Positions 1 to 9,370 of a DNA stretch of 64,000 nucleotides are shown here, piece by piece (the stretch's first letter is position 1; each line of letters starts with the position of its first letter). Under the pieces are notes generated by a model. That model saw only the letters and a list, made by a program, of their open reading frames with translations, had not been told where the DNA came from and did not search any database. Made by a program: the position numbers and the translations under genes. Source of the DNA: Noviherbaspirillum aerium. Lineage in GTDB: Bacteria > Pseudomonadota > Gammaproteobacteria > Burkholderiales > Burkholderiaceae_D. The stretch spans positions 242,714-306,713 of the forward strand of contig NZ_VFAH01000006.1 in NCBI RefSeq assembly GCF_008929045.1, written 5' to 3'.

Positions 1-1476
1 CGCTTCAATGGCGGCGATCCGCTTGTCAGAGAAATCCACCTTCCAAGCCTGTGGGCCGTCTTCTCGGGCATTCCACCACGCCAGTGCTGGAGCAAACTCT
101 TCAAACTGCAATGGCGCAGTCTTACTGTACTTCTTGCGGCCTTCGGGCAGCGGCAGTTCGTAGTACCAAATGGTGTCGGTGGGGCCTCCGCGCTCGAAGA
201 ACAGCAGGTTAGCCGGAATGTCCGTGTAGGGAGCGAACACACCCTGCGGCAGACGCACGATGGTGTGGAGCTTGAACTCCTTGAGCAGTTCTTCCTTGAT
301 AACAGCGCAGACGCCATCACCAAACAGGGTGCCGTTGGGCACAACCACGGCGGCTCGGCCACCACGGGCTGTAGGCTTGCGGCCGGGCATCGGCGCCCCA
401 GCCACGCGCAACTTCCGCATGATGTATTGCAGGAACAGCAGTGCAGTTTCAGACGTCTGCATATTGGGAGGGAAGTTGCCTTTAATGGCTGCTTCTTCCT
501 CACCGCCGAAAGGCGGATTGGTGAGGATCACGTCCACGCGCTCGCTGTGGCCGATCTCGTTGACCCGGCGAACCAACGTATTGCCGTAGGCAATCTGCGG
601 CGCTTCCAGTCCGTGCAGCAGAAGGTTCATCTGCGCCAGCATGTAGGGCAGAGGCTTGGCTTCCTGACCGTAGAGAGTGTCCCATTGCAGGGCGCGGCGC
701 AGGTCCGGAGTGGCCACCTGCGGGGCAATGTGGTCGTAGGCTTCAACCAGAAAGCCGCCGGTGCCGCAGGCCGGGTCGAGTACGGTTTCACCAAGGCGCG
801 GATCGGTCACTTGCACCATAAAGCGCACCACTGGGCGCGGGGTGTAGAACTCGCCAGCATCGCCCGCCGCGTCGCGCATCTCGCGCAACATCGACTCGTA
901 CAGGTGCGAAAGGGTATGAATTTCCTCGCTAGCCGAGAAGTGGATGCTGTTGATCTTATTGAGGATATCGCGCAGCAAATAGCCGCTGACCATGCGATTC
1001 TGGACGCCCTTGAACACGTTGGAGATGACTTCGCGCTGGCTGCCTTTTTCACCTTCGCCTGCTAGGCCGCGCAGGTAGGCAAACAGGCCCTTGCCAGGGC
1101 TGCCATCGGCGCGCACGGTGAGTTCCTGGCTGATGAAGGCCAGCAGTTCGTCGCCGGTGATGCCATCTTCGCGGGCAGCCCAATCGCGCCAGCGGTAAGG
1201 CGCTTCGATGATGGGCTGATAGCGCTTTCCGTCGAGTTCGGCCTCTTCCTCGTGGACGATTTCCAGGTCATCGAAGAACTTGAGGAACATCACCCAGGTG
1301 AGCAGTGGCAGGCGGTCTACATCACCGTTGAGGCCTTTATCCTTGCGCAGGATCTTGCGCGCGCTACCAATCAGCGCCGAGAGGTTTTCGCGAGTGGTGA
1401 GTGGCGCCTTGGCCTTGCGTGGTGCTCGTGGCTTATTTTCAGCAGTTGTCGTAATGGATTTGGTGGAACGGGCCAT
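1..1476 (-). CDS. hsdM: Type I restriction-modification DNA methyltransferase subunit (partial, C-terminus beyond window)
   Basis: N6-adenine methyltransferase subunit of a type I restriction-modification complex; it methylates the sequence recognised by HsdS and is needed for cleavage by HsdR. The reading frame is open from ATG 1476 to base 1 (492 codons) and continues off the left edge. An HsdM N-terminal helical domain is followed by the SAM motif DPACGTGG near residue 234 and the catalytic NPPF at 320-323. The start lies 16 bases downstream of the hsdR stop, so the two are probably co-transcribed. hsdS is not in the window and would be expected further left. Confidence 0.93.
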   Translation of the reverse strand, partial: MARSTKSITTTAENKPRAPRKAKAPLTTRENLSALIGSARKILRKDKGLNGDVDRLPLLTWVMFLKFFDDLEIVHEEEAELDGKRYQPIIEAPYRWRDWAAREDGITGDELLAFISQELTVRADGSPGKGLFAYLRGLAGEGEKGSQREVISNVFKGVQNRMVSGYLLRDILNKINSIHFSASEEIHTLSHLYESMLREMRDAAGDAGEFYTPRPVVRFMVQVTDPRLGETVLDPACGTGGFLVEAYDHIAPQVATPDLRRALQWDTLYGQEAKPLPYMLAQMNLLLHGLEAPQIAYGNTLVRRVNEIGHSERVDVILTNPPFGGEEEAAIKGNFPPNMQTSETALLFLQYIMRKLRVAGAPMPGRKPTARGGRAAVVVPNGTLFGDGVCAVIKEELLKEFKLHTIVRLPQGVFAPYTDIPANLLFFERGGPTDTIWYYELPLPEGRKKYSKTAPLQFEEFAPALAWWNAREDGPQAWKVDFSDKRIAAIEA

Positions 1477-1491
1477 CGGGTCGGGTTCTCG

Positions 1492-3906
1492 TTATTGGTA
1501 GAGCGCGGTCTGTAGCTGGAAGATTGCGTCCTTCATGCCGTGTACGCCGCCGAAGTGGCGCGCGGCGATTTCAGAAGGACTGCCATAGCGGTCAAAGGGT
1601 TGCACCTTCATCAACTCGGACAGCGCGTTAAATTGCAGGATGCCGCGCTCGATATAACGGTCAAGCAGCAGCGTAAGGATTTCGCGAGCGGTGTCACCAT
1701 GCTGGGCGAAAAGGTCTTGGGCCTGCCGCTTGGCAGCGTCCGCACGCTGGCGGCGAGTGAGCAGCGGCGCATTCCATGCCAGATGGCACAGCAAGTCAAA
1801 CGGATCGGCGTCGGGCTGCTCGCTGGTGGCGGCTAGCTCCTCGAAGCTGATGCCGCGCTCGGTCAGCTCGCGCAGCACCTCGGCGCGGGTGTCGGGGTTG
1901 GCCCAAGCTGATTGCAGCGCCTCGCGGGTGGGGTACAGGGTACGCACGGCGCGGCCCGAGTACTCGGTGTACTTGACCACCTGCAGCTTCTTGCCATCGG
2001 TGTCGAGGTCGTAGACCAGATGGCCGATCACTTCGACTTCACCACCGTCGATGTAGAACTTACGTGGTTCTGCCGGTGGGTCATTAATGAGAATGCCGGT
2101 GACGGACCCGATTTGTTCCTCGGGAATCTCGTGCACCAGCGGTTCGTCTTCCTGCGGCGCCTCCGCTTCGGCTTCAGTAATGCCGACCTGTTCCCCGGTT
2201 TCATCGACCGTAACTTCCTCGATCCGTGCCGGATCGCCGTCGAAGTCGGGGTCGGCAAAGTGCCGGGTGGCCGCGCCGGTGAAATCGATGATATTGAAGT
2301 ACTCCTTACCATAATCCACCTTCAGCCGCGTGCCGCGACCGACGATTTGCTTAAACTCGGAGCGAGAGCCCACCACACGCGCCAGCACCACATTCTTGAC
2401 CATCTCAGCATCAACGCCCGTGGTCAGCAACTGCGACGTAGTGAGTATGACAGGCGTAGGTTTGTCTACGTCCTGAAAGTGCGACAGATGGGTCAGGCCG
2501 ATGGTGCCCTCGTCGGCAGTCACGCGGCATACGTAATCGGGATACTGCTTGGCGAGGTCGCTGTTGAGGTTGATCAGCTCCTGCCGCATCTCAGCGGCGT
2601 GTTCCTGATCGACGCAGAATACTAAAGTCTTGGCGAACGGATCGGTACCCTTGAGCAGATCCGTCAGGTGCCGGGCGATTGCCCGCGTGCGCGAGCGCAG
2701 AGCGACGACACGCTCGAAATCTTTGGTCTGATATTCCTCATCAGGCACTGCTCGGCCGTAGCGGTCTAGTTCATCCTTGCTAGGACGCCAACCAGCAGCG
2801 TCCACGGTAGTGATAACGCGGTGCACACGGTACGGGGCGAGGAAGCCATCGTCAATGCCTTGACGCAAGCTGTAGGTGTAGACGGGGTTGCCGAAGTATT
2901 CGTAGCTGTCGCGCGATTCTTCGCGCAGCGGCGTGGCCGTCATTCCGAACTGCGCGGCGGGTTCGAAGTAGTCCAGTACCGCACGCCAAGCGCTCTCTTC
3001 ACGGCTGGAGCCACGATGGCATTCGTCAATGATGATGAGGTCGAAGAAATCCGGGCGATACTGGCGGAATACATCAGCGCTGGCGGTGGAAAGTGCCTGA
3101 TAGATGCCGAAGTACATATCCCGGCTTTGGCTGGTGTCGCCGCCCGCGATCTTGTGGCGGGCATCGCCGAAGGGCGCGAACATCTTGGCCATCGGGTCAT
3201 CGACCAAGATATTGCGGTCAGCCAAGAATAGGATCTTTGGGCGACGGTATTCCCCTGTGCGATTCCAGCGGCTGCTCCACAGCTTCCAGCAGATCTGGAA
3301 GGCCACGCAGGTCTTGCCAGTCCCCGTGGCCAGCGTGGCGAGGATGCGCTTCTGCCCTCGAAGGATGGCCTCGATCACGCGATGGATCGCGATCTGCTGG
3401 TAGTATCGAGGCACCTTGCCGGAAACAAGGTTGAATGGTTCCAGCAAATGGGTTGCCGAGGCTAGGGGCATTTGCGTGGCGGCCGTCAGGCGGGCAAAGA
3501 GTTCGTCGGGCGTGGCGTAGCGATCCACTTCGCGCTCAGTACCTTTGGTGTAGTCAATCTCGATGATGCGATGGCCGTTTGTGGCATATGCGAACTTGAG
3601 GCCTAGAATTTCCGCATACTCGCGCGCCTGTTGCACGCCGGTTTCGGCTGGCGAACCAATTTCCTTGGCTTCCACCACCGCCAGGGGATAGTCGCGACGG
3701 TAGTAAAGGAGGTAGTCGGCACGTCTCTGCTTGCCGCGCCGCACCTTGCCGCCCGCCACGATAATGCGGCCATTTGTGAAGCTGCGTTGCTCACCTATGA
3801 CGTGCGGTGCTGCACCCCAGCCGGCCTCGACCAGTTTGGGCGTAACGAATTCGCGACAGGTATCCGCTTCGGTGATCACGACATCTCGCATCGCCTCCCC
3901 CTTCAT
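1492..3906 (-). CDS. hsdR: Type I restriction endonuclease R subunit (EcoEI-like)
   Basis: ATP-dependent translocase and nuclease subunit of the type I system, about 804 residues, close to the size of EcoEI-type R subunits. Seen in order: an N-terminal nuclease domain with a VVEAK motif near residue 77, Walker A ATGTGKT near 193, a DECH box, a GMTATP helicase motif and an EcoEI-type C-terminal region. Start is uncertain: ATG 3906 is used here; ATG 3891 follows a purine-rich GGGGGAGG at very short spacing and gives a family-like N-terminus; a TTG at 3921 overlaps the upstream stop. Upstream gene overlaps or abuts, indicating one operon with hsdM. Confidence 0.93.
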   Translation of the reverse strand: MKGEAMRDVVITEADTCREFVTPKLVEAGWGAAPHVIGEQRSFTNGRIIVAGGKVRRGKQRRADYLLYYRRDYPLAVVEAKEIGSPAETGVQQAREYAEILGLKFAYATNGHRIIEIDYTKGTEREVDRYATPDELFARLTAATQMPLASATHLLEPFNLVSGKVPRYYQQIAIHRVIEAILRGQKRILATLATGTGKTCVAFQICWKLWSSRWNRTGEYRRPKILFLADRNILVDDPMAKMFAPFGDARHKIAGGDTSQSRDMYFGIYQALSTASADVFRQYRPDFFDLIIIDECHRGSSREESAWRAVLDYFEPAAQFGMTATPLREESRDSYEYFGNPVYTYSLRQGIDDGFLAPYRVHRVITTVDAAGWRPSKDELDRYGRAVPDEEYQTKDFERVVALRSRTRAIARHLTDLLKGTDPFAKTLVFCVDQEHAAEMRQELINLNSDLAKQYPDYVCRVTADEGTIGLTHLSHFQDVDKPTPVILTTSQLLTTGVDAEMVKNVVLARVVGSRSEFKQIVGRGTRLKVDYGKEYFNIIDFTGAATRHFADPDFDGDPARIEEVTVDETGEQVGITEAEAEAPQEDEPLVHEIPEEQIGSVTGILINDPPAEPRKFYIDGGEVEVIGHLVYDLDTDGKKLQVVKYTEYSGRAVRTLYPTREALQSAWANPDTRAEVLRELTERGISFEELAATSEQPDADPFDLLCHLAWNAPLLTRRQRADAAKRQAQDLFAQHGDTAREILTLLLDRYIERGILQFNALSELMKVQPFDRYGSPSEIAARHFGGVHGMKDAIFQLQTALYQ

Positions 3907-3917
3907 TGTGTCGCTCT

Positions 3918-4241
3918 TCAATCGATCGTGATATTGAAATTGGGCGCCAGCGCGATGTGCTCGATTTCGCGGGCGTTCTTCTTCAGCGCCACCAATTCAT
4001 AGCCTTCCATCATGCGCAGTGTGCGGGACACGTTCGGCCCCTTCCACCCAGTGCGTTCAGCTAACTCGGTCAGTGACTTGGGACGCCTGTCATGGATACG
4101 GCGTAGCACTGGCTGGTTTTCTTCTGAGAGCACTGCCGCCATCGTGGCCTTCGCCGGAAACCACACTGTCGGCACATTTTTACCAACGGCTTCCCCTTCC
4201 GGTTCGCCAAGACGACGAATACTGGCGACGCAGCGTTTCAT
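3918..4241 (-). CDS. Small winged-helix/HTH transcriptional regulator, MarR-like
   Basis: A 107-residue protein whose second half (about residues 52-90) reads as a winged helix-turn-helix, with a TELAERTGWKGPNVSRTL recognition region resembling small MarR/HVO_A0114-type DNA-binding proteins. It is the first gene of the hsd operon and ends at or inside the start region of hsdR, so I infer it could autoregulate the restriction operon, as controller proteins do. This role is inferred from position only. It could instead be an antitoxin-like regulator left from the mobile element. Confidence 0.7.
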   Translation of the reverse strand: MKRCVASIRRLGEPEGEAVGKNVPTVWFPAKATMAAVLSEENQPVLRRIHDRRPKSLTELAERTGWKGPNVSRTLRMMEGYELVALKKNAREIEHIALAPNFNITID

Positions 4242-4499
4242 TTCGAATGCCCTGATCGGTTTTACATGAGTTAGCTATTTTATCAATGTGCCTCAACAGC
4301 AATCTTCTTTTGATGAAAAATCTTTTTCGTTTGACTTCTCGATCATCCGATATGCGAATGGGGTCGTCGCAAATCGACCCGGTCCGCCACTATGAACACC
4401 AAGCCAACCATCCTCGACGCCTGCCTCGCCCGCACGGCCACGACTGGCACCAGCTTGGACCAAACCACCTACCATTTACCTACCGACGATAAAAAAACA
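4242..4499. other. Intergenic region upstream of the hsd operon, with one doubtful small ORF
   Basis: The stretch is AT-richer than its neighbours near 4270-4330 and should hold the hsd promoter (minus strand). A plus-strand ORF of 47 codons opens at ATG 4392, but runs through the terminator hairpin and stops at 4535. No family recognised; probably not a gene, or the broken start of a mobile-element gene. Confidence 0.35.
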
Positions 4500-4533
4500 A
4501 AAGGGTTAGCGACCATTTCTTCGCTAACCCTTT
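4500..4533 (-). terminator. Rho-independent terminator, minus strand
   Basis: Perfect 13-bp inverted repeat (4500-4512 and 4521-4533) with an 8-base loop. Read on the minus strand it is followed at once by a T-rich run (4490-4499), so it would stop transcripts coming leftward from the tRNA region before the hsd operon. Confidence 0.85.
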
Positions 4534-4541
4534 GATTTTAT

Positions 4542-4592
4542 TGGTGGGCCTCCCGTGAGTCGAACACGGCACCAACGGATTATGCGTCCGTG
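4542..4592 (-). pseudogene. 3' half of a tRNA gene with CAU-type anticodon loop (attachment-site remnant)
   Basis: On the minus strand the sequence folds as an anticodon stem ACGGA/TCCGT with loop CGCATAA, a perfect T-arm CCGTG-TTCGACT-CACGG, a 3' acceptor strand GAGGCCC, discriminator A and encoded CCA. The D-arm and 5' acceptor strand (expected GGGCCTC) are absent to the right. Base 33 is G rather than the near-universal U. A tRNA 3' end without its 5' half is typical of an integrated element's attachment duplicate. It resembles tRNA-Met or tRNA-Ile2; identity uncertain. Confidence 0.7.
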
Positions 4593-4637
4593 CACTCAAA
4601 CCAGACGAATGATTCAATGTGGCCTATCTGCTTTGCT

Positions 4638-4658
4638 GGGGTACACACGGGGTACACA
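4638..4658. repeat. Tandem 10-bp direct repeats, possible integrase arm-type sites
   Basis: Two exact copies of GGGGTACACA separated by one base. Such repeats commonly lie between the tRNA 3' end and a tyrosine integrase gene in integrative elements. No integrase gene is present here, so this may be a scar of a deleted or rearranged element. Confidence 0.5.
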
Positions 4659-4714
4659 ACATAAAACTAAGCAACATTCCATCCAACCAATCCGCTGCAA
4701 GTCTTTGAATTTAT

Positions 4715-4790
4715 TGGTGCCGCTGACCGGAATCGAACTGGTGACCTTCGCATTACGAATGCGCTGCTCTACCGACTGAGCTACAGCGGC
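4715..4790 (-). tRNA. tRNA-Thr (CGT anticodon)
   Basis: Full 76-nt cloverleaf on the minus strand: acceptor GCCGCTG/CAGCGGC, D-arm AGCTCAGTCGGTAGAGC, anticodon loop TTCGTAA giving CGT (reads ACG, threonine), T-loop TTCGATT, and encoded CCA. It lies just upstream of the arm-like repeats and tRNA remnant, so it is the likely integration hotspot of the region. Confidence 0.95.
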
Positions 4791-4952
4791 TACTCATGAA
4801 ACCGACGCCCCTTTAAATTACTGCAGGAACGGGGCGTTTAAGAGAGAAGATTATTCTAGCAAAAAACATTTCAGCCTTGCTAGAGCCGATGGCGCCGGGC
4901 TTAATGCAAAACAAATTTCCTGCTTTCATTAACACTGCCCGGCGCCAGACCT

Positions 4953-5954
4953 TTACTCGTTGTGGTATCCGGTTACCCGCTCCACCTCGTTCTTCGATCC
5001 CAGGAACACCGCAACCCGCTCATGCAGCTTCTGCGGCTGAATATCCAGAATCCGCTGCTTGCCGTTGGTCGCCGCGCCGCCGGCCTGTTCGACGATGAAG
5101 GCCATCGGGTTGGCTTCGTACATCAGGCGCAGCTTGCCTGGCTTGTCCGGTTCGCGGGCGTCGGCCGGGTACATGAAGATGCCGCCGCGGTTGAGGATGC
5201 GGTGTACGTCGGCGACCATGGAGGCGATCCAGCGCATGTTGAAGTTCTTGCCGCGCGGGCCGGTGTCGCCGGACTGGAGTTCATCAATGTAGCGTTTGAC
5301 CGGCGGATACCAGTGGCGGGCGTTGGAGGCGTTGATCGCGTATTCCTTGGTCTCGGCCGGGATCTGCATGTCACGCTGGGTGAGTACCCAGGAACCCATC
5401 TCGCGGTCGAGCGTGAAGCAGTTGACGCCGTCGCCGGTGGTCAGCACCAGCACGGTCTGCGGGCCGTAGACCGCGTAGCCGGCGGCGACCTGTTTCACGC
5501 CGGGCTGCAGGAAGTCCTTTTCGCTCGGTTCCTTCATGCCTTCCGGCGCCTTCAGCACCGAGAAGATGGTGCCGATGGAGACGTTGACGTCGATGTTGCT
5601 GGAGCCGTCGAGCGGATCGAACAGCAGCATGTATTCGCCCTTGGGATAGCGGTTGGGAATCGGGTGGATGGTTTCCATTTCCTCGGAAGCCATCGCGGCA
5701 AGGTGGCCGCCCCATTCATTGGCTTCGAGCAGGATCTCATTGGAGAGCACGTCGAGCTTCTTCTGCACTTCGCCCTGCACGTTCTCGCTGCCGGCGCTGC
5801 CGAGCACTTCGCCGAGCGCGCCCTTGCTGACGGCATGGCTGATGGTCTTGCAGGCGCGGGCGACGACTTCGATCAGCAGGCGCAGCTCGGCGGGGATGCT
5901 GTTGTGCAGGCGCTGCTCTTCGACCAGGTATTGGGTAAGGCTTATGCGTTTCAT
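4953..5954 (-). CDS. fbp: Class I fructose-1,6-bisphosphatase
   Basis: Hydrolyses fructose 1,6-bisphosphate to fructose 6-phosphate in cytosolic gluconeogenesis. The 333-residue protein matches the class I family along its length, with the metal-binding signature [10 protein letters not shown] in the first half and the family C-terminal sugar-phosphate region. ATG 5954 gives the family-like start [10 protein letters not shown]. It is monocistronic or the last gene after pepN on the same strand, with about 150 bases between. Confidence 0.95.
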   Translation of the reverse strand: MKRISLTQYLVEEQRLHNSIPAELRLLIEVVARACKTISHAVSKGALGEVLGSAGSENVQGEVQKKLDVLSNEILLEANEWGGHLAAMASEEMETIHPIPNRYPKGEYMLLFDPLDGSSNIDVNVSIGTIFSVLKAPEGMKEPSEKDFLQPGVKQVAAGYAVYGPQTVLVLTTGDGVNCFTLDREMGSWVLTQRDMQIPAETKEYAINASNARHWYPPVKRYIDELQSGDTGPRGKNFNMRWIASMVADVHRILNRGGIFMYPADAREPDKPGKLRLMYEANPMAFIVEQAGGAATNGKQRILDIQPQKLHERVAVFLGSKNEVERVTGYHNE

Positions 5955-6104
5955 GGCGATTCCATTGGTTTAATAATAATTATGTTTCATGTCCGGCGGC
6001 TCGGCTGATCATGCCTCCCTTGCCGGCGCGGTTCCGATCGCGGGAACCGCGCGGCCATCGCAGGTGATTCTGCCCTGCGGCGGCCGGTCGGGTTTTGCCG
6101 CACA

Positions 6105-8786
6105 TTAATGTGCGAGCGACTTGGTGATCACTTCATGCACGTCCTTGGACAGGGACTTGGTGGCGGCCACGCGCTGCAGCGCGGCGCGCATCCTGTCCTG
6201 CAGTTCCGGTGCGTACTTGCGCCAGCGGTCGAGGCTGCGCGCCAGGCGGGCGGCGACCTGCGGGTTGAGCGTGTTGAGGGCAATCACCTGGTCGGCCCAG
6301 AACTCGTAGCCGCTGCCGTCGGGCGCGTGGAACTGCGCGGGATTGCCGTTGCAGAAACTGAAGATCAGGCTGCGGGCGCGGTTCGGGTTCTTGAGGCTGA
6401 ACGCCGGGTGATTCATCAGCTCGCGCACCGCGGCAACGTCGGTGTTGCGCGCCATGGCCTGCAGCGAGAACCACTTGTCGACCACCAGCGCTTCCTGCTT
6501 GAAGTCTTCATAGAAGCTGGCCAGCGCGGCTTGCCTGCCGGGCGCGTTGCTGTTGACCAGGGCCGACAGCGCCGCGATGCGGTCGGTCATGTTGTTGGCG
6601 TTGTCGTACTGGCTTTGCGCGAGCGCATGGGCATCGCCGTCGTCGAGTTCCATCACATAGGACAGCGCCAGGTTCTTCAGGCCGCGCTTGCCGGCGGATT
6701 CCGGGTCGGGGCTGTAGGTGCCGGGCGTGCGGTTGGACTGATACGCGACTTCCCATTGGAAGCGCAATGCCGACGCCATGGAGCGGCGCAGGAAACGGCG
6801 CACCCGGTGGATGGCTTGCGGATCCACCACATCCATCTGTTCCGCCACCACGCTTTCCGAAGGCAGCGTGAGCGCGAGTTCGCAGAATGCCGGATCGAGC
6901 GCGTTGTCGGTCAGCGTGGCGCGGAAGGCGGCGCTGAGCGCGCTTTCATCGGCGGCCTCGTTGAGAGCCTCGCCGCTCCTGACTGCCTCGGTGAGCGCCA
7001 GCATGCGGCGCATGGCAAGGCGCTGGCCGGCTTCCCAGCGGTTGAAGGCGTCGCTGTCGTTGGCCATCAGGAAGGCAAGTTGGGCATCGGTGTATTCGAT
7101 GTCGAGGATGACCGGCGCCGAGAAGTTGCGCAGCACCGAAGGCACGGGCTCTTCGCGCACGTTGCGGAAATGGAAGGTCTGGCTCGGCTGCGTCAGTTCG
7201 AGCACCATGGTGGTCGGCGCGTCTTCCCCATCGTCGCCCTCGCCGCCTTCCACGCTGTCGAGCATCAGCGGCATGTCGCGACCGCCGCTGTCAAGCAGGC
7301 CGACCGCCACCGGGATGTGGAATGGCAGCTTGGTCGACTGGCCCGGGGTAGGCGGACAGGACTGGGTGAGCGTGATCATGTAGCTCTGCGCGACTTCATC
7401 GTAGCGGGTTTCGACCTTGACGCGCGGCGTGCCGGCCTGGCTGTACCAGAGTTCGAACTGGCTCAGGTCGCGGCCGCTGGCGTCGGCCATGGCGGCGCGG
7501 AAATCGTCGCAGGTCACGGCCTGCCCGTCATGCCGCTGGAAGTACAGGTCCATGCCCTTGCGGAAGCCGTCGCGGCCGAGCAGGGTCTGGTACATGCGCA
7601 CCACTTCCGAACCCTTCTCGTAGATGGTGACGGTGTAGAAATTGTTGATCTCGACGTAGGAATCGGGCCGCACCGGATGCGCCATCGGGCCTGCGTCTTC
7701 CGGGAACTGCGCCTGGCGCAGCACACGCACATCTTCGATGCGCTTGACCGCGCGGCCGCTGTCGGTGCCGATCAGGTCGGCAGAGAATTCCTGGTCGCGG
7801 AAAACGGTGAGGCCTTCCTTCAGCGACAGCTGGAACCAGTCGCGGCAGGTGACGCGGTTGCCGGTCCAGTTGTGAAAGTATTCGTGGCCGACCACGGATT
7901 CGATGCCGGCATAGTCGGCATCGGTGGCGATGCGCGGATTGGCCAGCACATACTTGGTATTGAAGATGTTGAGGCCCTTGTTCTCCATCGCGCCCATGTT
8001 GAAGTCGCCGACGGCGACGATCATGAAGCGGTCGAGATCGAGCTCGAGGCCGAAGCGCTCTTCATCCCAGCGGATGCTGTTCTTCAGCGAATCCATCGCG
8101 TGCTGGGTCTTGTCGAGATTGCCTTCCTCCACCCAGACCTGCAGCAGCACTTCGCGGCCGGAGTTGAGCGTATAGGTTTCTTCCTGGCACACCAGCTGGC
8201 CCGCGACCAGCGCGAACAGGTAGGACGGCTTCTTGAACGGGTCTTCCCAGACCGCATAGTGACGGCCGTCCTCGAGTTCGCCCTCTTCGATCAGGTTGCC
8301 GTTGGACAGCAGCACCGGATACCGGGTCTTGTCGGCGCGCAACATGACCTTGTACTTGGACATGACATCGGGCCGGTCGGGGAAGAAGGTGATCTTGCGG
8401 AAACCTTCGGCTTCGCACTGGGTGAAGAAGTTGCCGTTCGACGTGTAGAGACCCATCAGCGAGGTATTCTGGTTGGGACGGATCGCGGTTTCGATTTCCA
8501 GCGTCACTTCGTCCGGCGCATTGAAGATTTCGAGAATGCCGTTGCCGAGCGAATAGCCGCGCTTGCCGACTTCCTTGCCGTTCATGCGCAGTTGCACGAG
8601 CTCAAGGCTTTCACCGTACAGCACGATGCTCTTGCTGCGGCTTGCCGTATTGCGGCTCAGGGTAAGGCGGGTGGCGACACGCGTCAGGTCGGGATCGAGG
8701 TCGAACCCCATCTCCACGGTATTGACCCAATAGGTTGGCGGCGTGTAATCCTTGCGGTATATGGCTTGGGGAGTATCGGTACGCAT
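6105..8786 (-). CDS. pepN: Aminopeptidase N (M1 zinc metallopeptidase)
   Basis: Cytosolic zinc aminopeptidase that trims N-terminal residues from peptides. About 893 residues, as expected for the proteobacterial PepN family. The GAMEN substrate motif and the zinc site HEYFH with its downstream glutamate are intact, followed by the DUF3458-type C-terminal helical half. ATG 8786 is chosen because the protein begins MRTDTPQ, as in the family; a longer in-frame opening to 8837 has no family similarity. The divergent lipoprotein gene starts 72 bases away, so both promoters share this gap. Confidence 0.95.
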   Translation of the reverse strand: MRTDTPQAIYRKDYTPPTYWVNTVEMGFDLDPDLTRVATRLTLSRNTASRSKSIVLYGESLELVQLRMNGKEVGKRGYSLGNGILEIFNAPDEVTLEIETAIRPNQNTSLMGLYTSNGNFFTQCEAEGFRKITFFPDRPDVMSKYKVMLRADKTRYPVLLSNGNLIEEGELEDGRHYAVWEDPFKKPSYLFALVAGQLVCQEETYTLNSGREVLLQVWVEEGNLDKTQHAMDSLKNSIRWDEERFGLELDLDRFMIVAVGDFNMGAMENKGLNIFNTKYVLANPRIATDADYAGIESVVGHEYFHNWTGNRVTCRDWFQLSLKEGLTVFRDQEFSADLIGTDSGRAVKRIEDVRVLRQAQFPEDAGPMAHPVRPDSYVEINNFYTVTIYEKGSEVVRMYQTLLGRDGFRKGMDLYFQRHDGQAVTCDDFRAAMADASGRDLSQFELWYSQAGTPRVKVETRYDEVAQSYMITLTQSCPPTPGQSTKLPFHIPVAVGLLDSGGRDMPLMLDSVEGGEGDDGEDAPTTMVLELTQPSQTFHFRNVREEPVPSVLRNFSAPVILDIEYTDAQLAFLMANDSDAFNRWEAGQRLAMRRMLALTEAVRSGEALNEAADESALSAAFRATLTDNALDPAFCELALTLPSESVVAEQMDVVDPQAIHRVRRFLRRSMASALRFQWEVAYQSNRTPGTYSPDPESAGKRGLKNLALSYVMELDDGDAHALAQSQYDNANNMTDRIAALSALVNSNAPGRQAALASFYEDFKQEALVVDKWFSLQAMARNTDVAAVRELMNHPAFSLKNPNRARSLIFSFCNGNPAQFHAPDGSGYEFWADQVIALNTLNPQVAARLARSLDRWRKYAPELQDRMRAALQRVAATKSLSKDVHEVITKSLAH

Positions 8787-8858
8787 AGGCTGATGGAAAC
8801 GGGAGATAATGGGGCAAAGTGGCATTTTACCAACCAACGGCAGCAGGAGCCTATTCCG

Positions 8859-9200
8859 ATGAAATCATCCTTTGCGCTTTTCGTAGTTGCCATTTCGGCA
8901 CTGCTTTCGGCGTGTACCCAGGAGCAGCAGAACCAGATCAGCCGCTCGGTCCAGAACTGGACCGGGACCAACGGCGTGCTTGAATACTATGCGGGCGACA
9001 AGCTGGTGCGGCGCTTCGTCCGCATCGACAAGATGACGACCGCCACCGGCACCGACGACGGTCGGCCGCGATCCTATCGCTTCGGTTATGGCGTGCTGGA
9101 CGAGAACCTGAACATGATCGCGGACCCGGGCGAAAAGAAGGTGTATTTCGAGATCAGCGACTTCGGATCGAATTACATCTTCTTTGAAAATCCGCGCTGA
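8859..9200 (+). CDS. Small predicted lipoprotein of unknown function
   Basis: A 113-residue protein with a Sec/lipoprotein signal: a short basic start, a hydrophobic core, and lipobox LSAC with the lipidated Cys near residue 19. An AGGAG ribosome site at 8844 precedes ATG 8859. The mature part is polar, with no recognised domain. It is probably anchored to a membrane in the periplasm. Divergent from pepN. Function unknown. Confidence 0.8.
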   Translation: MKSSFALFVVAISALLSACTQEQQNQISRSVQNWTGTNGVLEYYAGDKLVRRFVRIDKMTTATGTDDGRPRSYRFGYGVLDENLNMIADPGEKKVYFEISDFGSNYIFFENPR

Positions 9201-9370
9201 GACATGCGCTGGCGCTTGGCCCGATCGGGAAGCGGCATCGGTCGGCAAAGCGGACCTTAGTGATTCAGGCTTGCTGTACGCACTGATAAAGTGGGTTACA
9301 AATATTTACGGAATTTTTAAGTCCTTTTCTTATTCTGAATTTTTATAAGTATCCAATCCGGAGAAAAGTA

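Noticed and set aside
4392..4535. 47-codon ORF before the tRNA remnant
   Set aside because: It reads through a strong terminator hairpin and matches no family; kept only as a note in the intergenic entry.
6108..9200. A 1030-codon open frame on the plus strand, opposite pepN
   Set aside because: It is the antisense shadow of the high-GC pepN gene, whose motifs are unmistakable; only its last 113 codons (the lipoprotein) are real.
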